Shown here piece by piece: positions 8,101-14,326 of a stretch of 15,883 nucleotides of DNA. A program made the position numbers and the translations under genes. The DNA comes from Planctomycetota bacterium (GTDB lineage Bacteria > Planctomycetota > Planctomycetia > Pirellulales > Pirellulaceae): positions 1 to 15,883 of the forward strand of contig JAJDEH010000478.1 in NCBI GenBank assembly GCA_029259935.1, given 5' to 3'. Within the stretch, counting starts at the first letter, position 1, and the number at the start of each line of letters is the position of its first letter. The notes beneath the pieces are model-generated. The model ran no database searches and had not been told where the DNA came from. It saw only the letters and a list, made by a program, of their open reading frames with translations.

Positions 8101-8147
8101 ATTGTTACCTCTGCCACAACTGTGGCAACAGCTTGGGTTGCTCGTAA
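5118..8147 (+). CDS. nrdJ: Adenosylcobalamin-dependent (class II) ribonucleotide reductase
   Basis: Reduces ribonucleotides to deoxyribonucleotides using a thiyl radical generated from coenzyme B12, independent of oxygen. The 1009-residue product has SACFI with the redox cysteine C191 and the N396-P397-C398-S399-E400 active-site motif (C398 carries the radical, N396 and E400 assist). It also has PTGTIS (580-585) in the substrate-phosphate loop. A TSCPD-type domain follows (about 770-868), with MDCFGTA at 811-817. An acidic, serine/threonine-rich linker (about 877-940) leads to a Cys-rich tail with C983, C986, C996, C999, C1002 and C1008. That tail combines the zinc-finger and redox-shuttle cysteines of this family. 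No N-terminal ATP-cone is evident. AAGGAG (5105-5110) is 7 nt before the ATG. It is monocistronic, with its own terminator and probable NrdR control. Confidence 0.96.
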   Translation: MATASLESRPQVDDQSNGSAADRMGIEITSEFCPAEAKDPFDTVEWELRSAGIKDENGQLLFEQTDCEIPAQWSQLATNVVVSKYFYGENGTPEREKSVRKLIHRVSRTISDWGIQDGYFASKEDGENFYRDLTWLCLHQHGSFNSPVWFNVGLFHQYGVTGAKCNWHWNPETRTAAQPENPYEFPQGSACFIQSVNDNMEDIMRLATSEAMLFKFGSGTGTDLSTLRSYRERLSGGGKPSGPLSFMRVYDQIAAVVKSGGKTRRAAKMQSLKVWHPDVLEFIECKWKEEQKAHTLISSGRYEANFNGEAYSSILFQNANLSVRLTDEFMETLEHDGEWMTRMVTDGTDGPGYNARWLMNRMAECAWQCGDPGVQYDTTINRWHTCPNSGRINASNPCSEYMFLDDTACNLASINLMKFRRDDGTFDAERFQSACRIFLIAQEILVDHASYPTDRIAENSHRFRPLGLGYANLGSLLMNSGLPYDSDGAYGVCGSITALLHGAANLTSTELAHAVGPFEGYADNSEPFNRVMQMHRDAVEEINDETPAYLKDAARKLWDTVLEQGRKYGFRNAQATVLAPTGTISFMMDCDTTGIEPDIALVKYKQLAGGGMLKIINKSVPLALRSLGYDDARIDSITKYIDQHDTIEGSPDIKDEHLAVFDCAFKPANGTRSIGWRAHVKMMAAAQPFLSGAISKTVNMPAEATVEDIGEAYTWGWQMGLKALAIYRDGSKQSQPLSTQTEGDKASESAEKEIIYRARRERLEDTRQSITHKFNVGGHEGYINVGLYPDGRPGELFITMAKEGSTIGGLMDCFGTAISMSLQYGVPLEVLVSKFSHTRFEPMGYTSNSDIRIAKSVVDYIFRWVGITFLPGYREATTGIKTTSEEGGSEKSKTGSEEGEETESKSSPDEATTSATRETSSGPATLLQVSAATNGNAHTNGHGKVDSAMLDRAGAVMHLGADLDGETTRNDQFARFQSDAPTCDNCGAITVRNGNCYLCHNCGNSLGCS

Positions 8148-8195
8148 CGGATTTGCTGGGCCGGATGCCCCCGAGCAACTCTTTTTTGGCTCCCC

Positions 8196-8231
8196 GAGGG
8201 GCGTTGTCAGCAATGGCAACGCCCCTCTTTT
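8196..8231 (+). terminator. Intrinsic terminator of nrdJ
   Basis: A perfect 11-bp stem, GAGGGGCGTTG (8196-8206) with CAACGCCCCTC (8217-8227), has a 10-nt loop and is followed by TTTT, then CTT. It lies 49 nt after the nrdJ stop codon and ends that transcript before the next gene. Confidence 0.85.
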
Positions 8232-8306
8232 CTTGCGCGTTCAGCCACCGCACTCCGCTGCTTCGCCCGCGGGCTGCGTTTTCCTGCGATCGGCTGGGAC
8301 TTGGTG

Positions 8307-8312
8307 TATATT
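8307..8312 (+). promoter_or_regulatory. Weak -10 candidate for the ceramidase-family gene
   Basis: TATATT at 8307-8312 matches TATAAT at five of six positions and lies about 50 nt before the ATG. The best hexamer at 17 bp upstream (CTGCGA) is a poor -35. It is offered because a new promoter is needed after the nrdJ terminator. Confidence 0.25.
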
Positions 8313-8361
8313 CAAGGCTGACCGCTGTTTGTCGCGAGAGCAAGAAAGAAGGATATTCACC

Positions 8362-9747
8362 ATGAGCAAAATGATGACCATTCCCCGATTTGTGTCGGTG
8401 GTGGCCGCCGCCGCCATTCTGACCCTGTGCGTGCCGGTATTTGGCGGAGCTTGGAAGGCCGGAGCGGCCAAGGTGATGATCACGCCCCAGCAGAAAATGT
8501 GGATGTCCGGTTATGCGTCACGCGATAAGCCGGCGGAAGGAAAGCTAACCGAATTGTGGGCCAAGGCCGTTGTCTTGGAAGACGAGAAAGAGGGTCGGGC
8601 TCTGCTAGTCACGCTGGATCTGCTCGGTATCGACGGTGCCTTGTCAAATTCCGTCCGCGATGCGCTCGCCGAACTTGGATTTGATCGATCGCGGATTGCG
8701 ATCTGCTGCTCGCACACGCACACCGGGCCGATCGTGGCGGGCAACCTGCGGGCGATGCACTACGAGCTGCTAGACGATGTGCAAAAGACGCTGGTCGCCA
8801 AGTATGCCGAATTTCTAGAACAAAAGATCGTTGACGCCGCGAAGGCCGCGATCGCCGAAATGGCGCCTTGCCGCTTGTCGTGGGGCAGCGGCGTGGCGAC
8901 CTTTGCCGTCAACCGCCGCAACAACCGTCCCGAATCGGATGTGCCCAAGGTGCGCCTCGCGCAAAAGCTACAAGGTCCGTTCGATCACGATGTGCCAGTG
9001 CTGGCGGTCCATGACGAAAAAGACCAACTCAAGGCCGTTGTGTTTGGCTACGCTTGTCACAGCACGGTGCTCAGTTTCTATCAGTGGTCGGGCGATTACG
9101 GCGGGTTTGCTCAAATGGAGTTGGAGGAAAATCACCCAGGGTGCGTGGCACTGTTTTGGGCCGGCTGCGGTGGAGATCAAAATCCATTGCCACGGCGGAC
9201 CGTCGAACTGGCTCGGCACTATGGCCGCCGTCTGGCGACCGCGGTCGATTCCGTATTGCTAACTTCGCAAATGACGCCCCTCAATGCGACGCTGCGGACC
9301 AGCTACGAAGAGATCGACTTGCCGCTCGACACGTTGCCCACGCGCGAAGACTTGGTGAAAGACACGTCGTCCAAGAACCGCTACATCGCGTCGCGGGCCA
9401 AGATGCTGCTGGCCCAAGTCGATGGCGGCGAGCCGTTGAGTCAGACGTATCCTTACCCGATCCAAATGTGGGAACTTGGCGGCGACATACAGTTTGTGAC
9501 GCTGGGCGGCGAGGTCGTCGTTGATTACGCGGTGCGCATTAAAGCTGAACTGGGCGACAAGAAGACCTGGGTCGCCGGGTATTCCAACGACGTGATGGCC
9601 TACATTCCGTCGCGCCGAGTGTTGACCGAAGGCGGGTACGAAGGTGGCGGGGCGATGATCTACTACGGCCTACCGACCATATGGGCGCCCGAGGTCGAGC
9701 AACTGATCATGCAAGAGGTCCATCGCCAAGCAAAGCTCAAGAAGTGA
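8362..9747 (+). CDS. Secreted neutral/alkaline non-lysosomal ceramidase-family hydrolase
   Basis: A 461-residue protein with a clear signal peptide: a hydrophobic core at about 10-24, with the mature part starting near residue 29. The zinc-amidase motifs of the neutral ceramidase N-terminal domain are visible: SHTHTGP (117-123, H118/H120), GYACHST (229-235, H233), GCGGDQNP (268-275), GGE (E384) and the Tyr-Glu-Gly of residues 426-428. These fit the metal ligands of characterised bacterial and animal neutral ceramidases, which cleave ceramide to sphingosine and fatty acid. Planctomycetes have many such paralogues, and this one is shorter than true ceramidases (about 650 residues or more) and lacks their C-terminal domain. 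The actual substrate may therefore be another N-acyl compound. The ATG is set by GAAGGA (8348-8353) and the signal peptide; the open frame runs far upstream through nrdJ. It is probably monocistronic. Confidence 0.85.
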   Translation: MSKMMTIPRFVSVVAAAAILTLCVPVFGGAWKAGAAKVMITPQQKMWMSGYASRDKPAEGKLTELWAKAVVLEDEKEGRALLVTLDLLGIDGALSNSVRDALAELGFDRSRIAICCSHTHTGPIVAGNLRAMHYELLDDVQKTLVAKYAEFLEQKIVDAAKAAIAEMAPCRLSWGSGVATFAVNRRNNRPESDVPKVRLAQKLQGPFDHDVPVLAVHDEKDQLKAVVFGYACHSTVLSFYQWSGDYGGFAQMELEENHPGCVALFWAGCGGDQNPLPRRTVELARHYGRRLATAVDSVLLTSQMTPLNATLRTSYEEIDLPLDTLPTREDLVKDTSSKNRYIASRAKMLLAQVDGGEPLSQTYPYPIQMWELGGDIQFVTLGGEVVVDYAVRIKAELGDKKTWVAGYSNDVMAYIPSRRVLTEGGYEGGGAMIYYGLPTIWAPEVEQLIMQEVHRQAKLKK

Positions 9748-9784
9748 CCGAGCAATTACAGCGCAACGAGCGACGCCCGGTGTG

Positions 9785-10906
9785 TTAGCGCGGCTGCTTC
9801 CTAGTTTTCAACAACTTGGGGGACATGCCGGGGGATGACTTCTTGGCCGTCCCGCTGAGTACGGAGGGATGAACCGACAGGATTCCACCGCTCGTTGCGG
9901 GACCGCCGAAACCGCCCCCCGAACCGCGTCCAAATGCACCCAGCCCTCGCAGCACTTGGATAACCTGCTCGTGAACGTCACGACGATGCTTGACAAGGAT
10001 CGTATTCGCCTTGCCAATCACAACCGTGCCCTCGCTTTCTTGCCATGTGCCGACGGCCACGCTCTCGCGGAGCAGTTCCGCTAGTTCGCCAACCTTCTCA
10101 GAAAATCGCTCGTTGACGGGATAGAGCTTGACGAGAATCTTCTTGGCTTCCTGCTCGTTCTTACGAACCTTGGCGTCGACGCGGCGCGGCTTTGCGCCGC
10201 GAAGTTTCTTGAGCAGATCTTCTATTTGATCGTGGACGTCTTCGGTTTGGGGCAAGACGATGACGAACTTGTCGCCAAACTGCATTCCACACACTGAGCC
10301 CGAGCCAGTCCCTTCGTCCCACCTGTCGGGGGCAATCGTGGTCGTGATCAATTCAATGAGCGAGTCGAAGTCAGCCGCGACCACGCCAGAGCCGTAGTAT
10401 GGATTGACCACGGGAGACGGAACTTGTTCTGGAACGACAAGATCACCGACTTCGTAAACTCTGACCACCAAACTAGCATCTGCCTCCTCCTGAGTCGTGA
10501 TTAGCAGCACTTCGTCTGAAATCATGTACGTCAACTCTAGATCCCGCAGCACGATCCGTAGCGCGGATCGCAGAGAGATGTCCGACAACTCCGCCGTAAT
10601 GGGCGTGTCGCCGCCGATACCGACGACATCCAGCGCTTTGGTGTCCAGCTCGACATCAAATTGCAACGCATCTTCGACCTGCTGCAGAAATTCCGACAGA
10701 TCTTCGCCGACCACGGAAAGGTCAAGGCGTGAATCAAGAGCGGCGCGAATTTGTTCTTCCTTGTTCTGAGCATTTTCATTGCCCGCCTGCCGCTGCTTGG
10801 GAACAATGCGAACTCCTTGTGCTTGTACAGTCGGTCCGCCGCAAAAACTGATGGAGAGGGCCAACGTGCATAAGAACAAGCCCGTTCGGTCTAGTGTGGA
10901 AAACAT
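9785..10906 (-). CDS. Secreted STN/secretin-N-like domain protein (paralogue B)
   Basis: A 373-residue protein. The signal peptide is at 1-30 and likely cut after QAQ. An STN-like region (about 50-140) includes LSDISLRSALRIVL and VLLITTQEEA, then YEVGDLV (151-157). A second alpha/beta module covers about 180-237, and a third about 255-320 resembles a secretin N-type domain. The tail is glycine-rich (325-340) then basic. No secretin pore domain follows, so it is not itself a secretin. I chose the ATG at 10906 because it begins the signal peptide and has GAGG 9 nt upstream; a longer frame to 11008 has neither. It is a clear paralogue of the gene 194 nt upstream on the same strand. Role unknown: STN-like folds act as periplasmic interaction modules, and an envelope role is inference. 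Confidence 0.7.
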   Translation of the reverse strand: MFSTLDRTGLFLCTLALSISFCGGPTVQAQGVRIVPKQRQAGNENAQNKEEQIRAALDSRLDLSVVGEDLSEFLQQVEDALQFDVELDTKALDVVGIGGDTPITAELSDISLRSALRIVLRDLELTYMISDEVLLITTQEEADASLVVRVYEVGDLVVPEQVPSPVVNPYYGSGVVAADFDSLIELITTTIAPDRWDEGTGSGSVCGMQFGDKFVIVLPQTEDVHDQIEDLLKKLRGAKPRRVDAKVRKNEQEAKKILVKLYPVNERFSEKVGELAELLRESVAVGTWQESEGTVVIGKANTILVKHRRDVHEQVIQVLRGLGAFGRGSGGGFGGPATSGGILSVHPSVLSGTAKKSSPGMSPKLLKTRKQPR

Positions 10907-11035
10907 GGTTTCTATCCTCGGGTTTGAGCGATGCCACGGTAATGCATCGCCACTGCGGAGATTTGAGTTACAGAATCCGTCAGTCCGTTGAATGAGCCAT
11001 GAAAGCAACGCCGTGGACGCGTCGTGAAGTTGCGC

Positions 11036-11062
11036 CCCGACATGCTGTCCTAATGCGTCGGG
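11036..11062. repeat. Inverted repeat between the two STN-like paralogues
   Basis: CCCGAC (11036-11041) pairs with GTCGGG (11057-11062) in the 194-nt gap. There is no T-run after it on the minus strand, so it may be an mRNA processing or stability hairpin instead of a terminator. Whether the downstream paralogue has its own promoter is unclear. Confidence 0.3.
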
Positions 11063-11100
11063 CTAACTCCTCAACGGACCGCGAAGACGGCGTACTTTCT

Positions 11101-12129
11101 CTATTTCCCGGCTGGTTGTACCAGGGGTACGGCGTGATGGCCCCATCCTCCCGGAGGTTGCTCAATTGCCTTTAGCCCCTCCAGCACTTCGGTAATTTGT
11201 TTGTGGACTTCGACATGATGTCGAACAAGGACGGCGTTAGCCTTGCCAACCAACATCGTCCCTTCCTTTTCATTCCACAACTTGGCACCGGTCGTTTCCC
11301 GCAACAGTTCAGCCAGTTCGCCTACAATCTTGGTAGAGTCGCCAATGATGGGATAAATGCGGGCGACGATCTTTGGCCCTTTCGCCTGCTCGCGACGTGC
11401 CTCGCCATGCGCGTCGACGTGCGGCTTCACGGCGCGAAGTTTCTCCAGCAACTCTTCGATTTGCTCGCCGATGGTGAGTGTTTGCGAAACCACCAACACA
11501 TACCTATCAGAATATTCCAAAGCGGAAATGCTTCCCGGCCCGCCGACCTCATCCCAAGTATCGGGTTCAATGGTCGTTGTGATCAAATCAATCAACGAGT
11601 CGAAGTCGGCGGCGGATGCCGACAGTCGTGAATAGGGCTTATGCACGAGATCATGTTGCGGGGATTTGGTAAAAACCAAATCACCCACTTCATAGACCGT
11701 GGTCGTCAGCAAAGTTTCCGCGACCTCTTTGGTCGTAATCAGCAATACTTCATCGCGAATCAAATGCGTCAGTTCCAGTTCATTCAAGATCAGCCGCAAT
11801 GCCGAATTCAAAGAGACGCCTTCGAGTTCGCGCGTGACAAGCGTGTCGCCGCCCAAGCCCACTTCCTCAAGCGAGCGACGGTCAAGCACGACGTTGATTC
11901 CCGCCGTCTTGCCGAGTTGCCGCAACACGTCACTGATCGGAGTCTCGACGGCGGAAATCTGAATCGGCTTTTTCAGCGCCGCCCTGATTTGCTCTTCGCT
12001 AGTCTTCTCGTTGGCTTGACCAGCCGCAACCCGCACGCCCTGAGCGTAAAGGTCGGGCGCGGCAGTAGGCATGCAAACGCCGACAAGAATTGCAACCAAT
12101 ACAAAAGTTCGGCTAGAAAAATCGCGCAT
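11101..12129 (-). CDS. Secreted STN/secretin-N-like domain protein (paralogue A)
   Basis: A 342-residue protein with a signal peptide (1-30, ending DLYAQ). Its module order is the same as in its neighbour: STN-like (about 45-136, with LEGVSLNSALRLIL and DEVLLITTKEVAE), YEVGDLV (146-152), a middle alpha/beta module with DFDSLIDLITTTIEPDTWDE (175-194), and a third module (about 253-318). The blocks GVRV/GVRI, EEQIRAAL, GGDT, DSLI(D/E)LITTTI and VGELAELLRE are shared almost exactly with the paralogue, so this is a tandem duplication. The C-termini differ: here a short PPGGWGHH tail, there a glycine-rich and basic one. The ATG at 12129 has GAGGAG 8 nt upstream. Substrate or partner unknown. Confidence 0.7.
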   Translation of the reverse strand: MRDFSSRTFVLVAILVGVCMPTAAPDLYAQGVRVAAGQANEKTSEEQIRAALKKPIQISAVETPISDVLRQLGKTAGINVVLDRRSLEEVGLGGDTLVTRELEGVSLNSALRLILNELELTHLIRDEVLLITTKEVAETLLTTTVYEVGDLVFTKSPQHDLVHKPYSRLSASAADFDSLIDLITTTIEPDTWDEVGGPGSISALEYSDRYVLVVSQTLTIGEQIEELLEKLRAVKPHVDAHGEARREQAKGPKIVARIYPIIGDSTKIVGELAELLRETTGAKLWNEKEGTMLVGKANAVLVRHHVEVHKQITEVLEGLKAIEQPPGGWGHHAVPLVQPAGK

Positions 12130-12173
12130 CGACTCTTCTCCTCTGTTTCTAACTCCCAATCCCCTTGCTTGGA

Positions 12174-12182
12174 ATTCTAGCA
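12174..12182 (-). promoter_or_regulatory. Extended -10 promoter candidate for the paralogue pair
   Basis: On the minus strand, TGC-TAGAAT gives a TGn extension and five of six matches to TATAAT, without a good -35. The predicted start near 12167 leaves a leader of about 38 nt before the ATG at 12129. It is the same promoter style as the toroid gene. Confidence 0.45.
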
Positions 12183-12335
12183 CTTTTCAGCCAAGTACGC
12201 TCGGAAATCGAGAGAGTCACAAACTGTGTCGCCGATGGAGTGCAATTTGCTGGCATGACTGACACAGGCACCGCCGCCGAGGCAATCTCTACGTCCAAAC
12301 GCACGGCATCGTTGGCTTCGCGGTAGTTCTGACGC

Positions 12336-12364
12336 TTTCTCTCGTTAGAAGGATTGCGTATAAT
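12336..12364 (+). promoter_or_regulatory. Promoter candidate for the Crp/Fnr-family gene
   Basis: A perfect TATAAT (12359-12364) is preceded at 17 bp by a weak TTTCTC (12336-12341). Predicted transcription start near 12371, leader about 34 nt. It is divergent from the STN-paralogue promoter across about 160 bp, so one bound regulator could affect both. I saw no clear Crp or Fnr palindrome in the gap. Confidence 0.45.
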
Positions 12365-12404
12365 GCCGCTCAAACGCCCCCAACTTTAATATTGCTTTCA
12401 CTTA

Positions 12405-13142
12405 ATGTCCGAGAAGCTCTGGCATTTGAAACGATGTGACTTGTTCCAGCGCCTCGCCCCTGACGAGTTGCAGTTTGTCGAGTCACGTAGCCGTTCGCGG
12501 ACCTTTGCCCGAAAGACACCCATCTACTTGCCAGCCCAGCAGGCAGACGCGGTTTTTCTGTTGGCGGCCGGCCGGGCCAAGATCTGCCATCTGACCAGTG
12601 ACGGCAAACAGTCCATCTTGGCCTTCATCGAACCCGGCGAGTTGTTTGGCGAACTGGCGATCTTTGACGGCAATCAGCGAGACGAATATGCCGAAGCGGT
12701 CGAGGATTCCACCGTCGTCATGATTCCCGGCGATACGATGAACGAACTCATGGCGCGGCGTCACGACGTGTCGCTGGGCATCACCAAAATGATTGGGCTG
12801 CGCCGGAAACGGGTCGAACAGCGGCTGAAGAATCTGTTGTTCCTATCGAATCGCGAACGGCTGACGCATTTGCTGCTGGAACTCGCCGAACAATACGGAT
12901 CGAAGAACGAGCAGGGCGTGCAACTGGGCATTAAGCTCTCGCATCAGGACTTGGCAAACGTAATTGGCAGCACACGAGAATCGGTGACCGTCGTGCTGGG
13001 CGAATTGCAACTGGCGGGACTTATCAAAGTCGGCCGCCGTAAGGTTGTGATTCTGGATATCGCCCGCTTGGCGGAAAGCGTTCAACGGCAGCAGCCCACT
13101 CTGCCGGAACTTCCCGATTCGGCCACTTCCGGCCACGTGTAA
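12405..13142 (+). CDS. Crp/Fnr-family transcriptional regulator
   Basis: A 245-residue regulator with an N-terminal cyclic-nucleotide-binding-type beta-roll (about 10-115, with the core GELFGELAIFDGNQR at 78-92), a dimer helix (about 115-145) and a C-terminal winged helix-turn-helix. The last holds LSHQDLANVIGSTRESV (178-194) and the wing LIKVGRRKVVILD. Only C11 and C61 are present, so it lacks the Fnr iron-sulphur ligands. The cAMP-binding Arg-Ser of E. coli Crp is not preserved: R92 is one residue short and followed by Asp-Glu. The effector is therefore unlikely to be cAMP bound in the usual way. No Shine-Dalgarno precedes the ATG at 12405; I kept it because the conserved LWHLKRCDLFQRL segment begins at residue 5. 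The next gene is 67 nt downstream and probably cotranscribed. Confidence 0.88.
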   Translation: MSEKLWHLKRCDLFQRLAPDELQFVESRSRSRTFARKTPIYLPAQQADAVFLLAAGRAKICHLTSDGKQSILAFIEPGELFGELAIFDGNQRDEYAEAVEDSTVVMIPGDTMNELMARRHDVSLGITKMIGLRRKRVEQRLKNLLFLSNRERLTHLLLELAEQYGSKNEQGVQLGIKLSHQDLANVIGSTRESVTVVLGELQLAGLIKVGRRKVVILDIARLAESVQRQQPTLPELPDSATSGHV

Positions 13143-13209
13143 TCGGGCCCCGGCAACAAGTTTAACAAGACGCCGCAACCCACGAATCCACATCCAGAGA
13201 TACGCACGA

Positions 13210-13731
13210 ATGACCGATTACCTTGACGACTGGGAACCCTGCCAAACAGGCCAGCTTAGCCACATGGCCGAACAACTCAAAACGCGCCACCGCCAGCAAG
13301 TGGTGCGGCAGTTCTTGACCGGTGGCGGTACGGTCGTCGTAGCCGCCGCCCTGCTGTGCGTGGCCGTGATCGGATGGCGGGCACAAACACCCGATAAAAT
13401 CTCGTGCAGTCAAGTCGTCGGCATGCTGGAGGCGTTCCATCGGAATGCCCTCGATGCGACCTGGGTGCAGCAAATCACGACCCACCTGCGACATTGTCCT
13501 TCTTGCTCGCACGAATACGAACTGCTGCAAGAAGGGGACGAAGAAACATCGCGCGCCGCCGCTGTGGAGTCGTTGGCAAGCCAACCGCCGCTCCCTTTTC
13601 GCGGTTCGAAATCAGTGTGGCTCAATGCGGATGATCATGACGGCGTGGATCGCGGTCATGATGACGTTGGTCGCGGTGGATATGCAAATCTCCCGAGTCC
13701 TCAACAAGTTGCCCATGTCCGTCGTCGGTAA
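13210..13731 (+). CDS. Single-helix membrane protein with anti-sigma-like zinc motif
   Basis: Up to 173 residues. A polar N-terminus (1-36) with K24, R26, R28 and R33 leads into one membrane helix (about 39-56). Then comes C66 and, 25 residues on, H92-x3-C96-x2-C99 (HLRHCPSC), the spacing of zinc-binding anti-sigma (ZAS/zf-HC2) domains. In usual anti-sigma factors the zinc domain precedes the helix and is cytoplasmic. Here it follows the helix and, by the positive-inside rule, would face outside. The last ~37 residues are Asp/Gly/His/Arg-rich and are simply the antisense of the convergent LRR gene, so the true end may have been altered. No sigma factor gene is adjacent. It follows the Crp/Fnr gene by 67 nt, with a weak purine-rich GAGA upstream. 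Confidence 0.6.
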   Translation: MTDYLDDWEPCQTGQLSHMAEQLKTRHRQQVVRQFLTGGGTVVVAAALLCVAVIGWRAQTPDKISCSQVVGMLEAFHRNALDATWVQQITTHLRHCPSCSHEYELLQEGDEETSRAAAVESLASQPPLPFRGSKSVWLNADDHDGVDRGHDDVGRGGYANLPSPQQVAHVRRR

Positions 13732-14326
13732 CTTGCGACCCGTCGAAATAGAAGGACTCCAGATTCTTCATCGACTTGACGTGTTGCAGCGCGGCATCCG
13801 TAATGGGCACGTCGATCAAATGGATTGAACGAAGCGTCGGGATTTCCGCCAAGATCCGGAGGCCGTCATCCGTCACATTGGGAGTGCCGAAGCGTAGTTG
13901 TTCCAAGTGTGGCAGTTGCTTCAGATGCTCGAGGCCCGCATTGGTGAATTGCGCCTGCGGCAGATTGAGGATTCGTAGCGACTCGATCCGGGCCAATTGC
14001 CGCAGCCCTTCGTCGGTAATCGGACTAAGCCGCAGCCTGAGATGCTCCAAGCCCGCCGCATCACTGAGATGCGCCAGTCCTTCGCTCGTAATCGCGCCTT
14101 GGTCGAGAACCAGTTCGCGCACGTTGTCCATGGCGGCAAGCTCCCTCAACTGCTCGTCCGCGACAGGCGAATTCATAATGCGGATGGCGTCCTGCTTTCC
14201 CTGACGAACCAGCGCAAGCTGGTCGTCAAACGAAGGCTCTTCTTCGTTCAATGCCGCGGTCGGATCATCACAGCCGGCGAATACGAGAAGCCAGGCGGTG
14301 AGTAGGGCAGTGAATTTGGACTTCAT
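13622..14326 (-). CDS. Leucine-rich-repeat lipoprotein with His-rich C-terminus
   Basis: A 234-residue lipoprotein: signal peptide 1-18 with lipobox LVFAGC and lipidated C19. Six 24-residue repeats (about 79-220) follow the pattern (I/V/F)T(D/S/N)xGLxxLxxxxxLxxLxL, as in planctomycete LRR proteins. The last repeat grades into a charged tail with H215, H217, H222, H223, H230, H232 and H234. Bacterial LRR lipoproteins usually mediate protein contacts at the envelope; no enzyme motif is present. The ATG at 14326 overlaps the upstream gene's stop as ATGA, so translation is coupled. An in-frame ATG three codons earlier is possible. The 3' end overlaps the convergent plus-strand gene by 110 bp. Because the sixth repeat still scans, this reading frame is the genuine one there. 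Confidence 0.8.
   Translation of the reverse strand: MKSKFTALLTAWLLVFAGCDDPTAALNEEEPSFDDQLALVRQGKQDAIRIMNSPVADEQLRELAAMDNVRELVLDQGAITSEGLAHLSDAAGLEHLRLRLSPITDEGLRQLARIESLRILNLPQAQFTNAGLEHLKQLPHLEQLRFGTPNVTDDGLRILAEIPTLRSIHLIDVPITDAALQHVKSMKNLESFYFDGSQVTDDGHGQLVEDSGDLHIHRDQRHHDRDPRRHDHPH

Noticed and set aside
7588..8361. N-terminal extension of the ceramidase-family frame through the end of nrdJ.
   Set aside because: The signal peptide and GAAGGA site place the true start at 8362. The upstream translation is an Arg/Pro-rich shadow of nrdJ and passes through its terminator.
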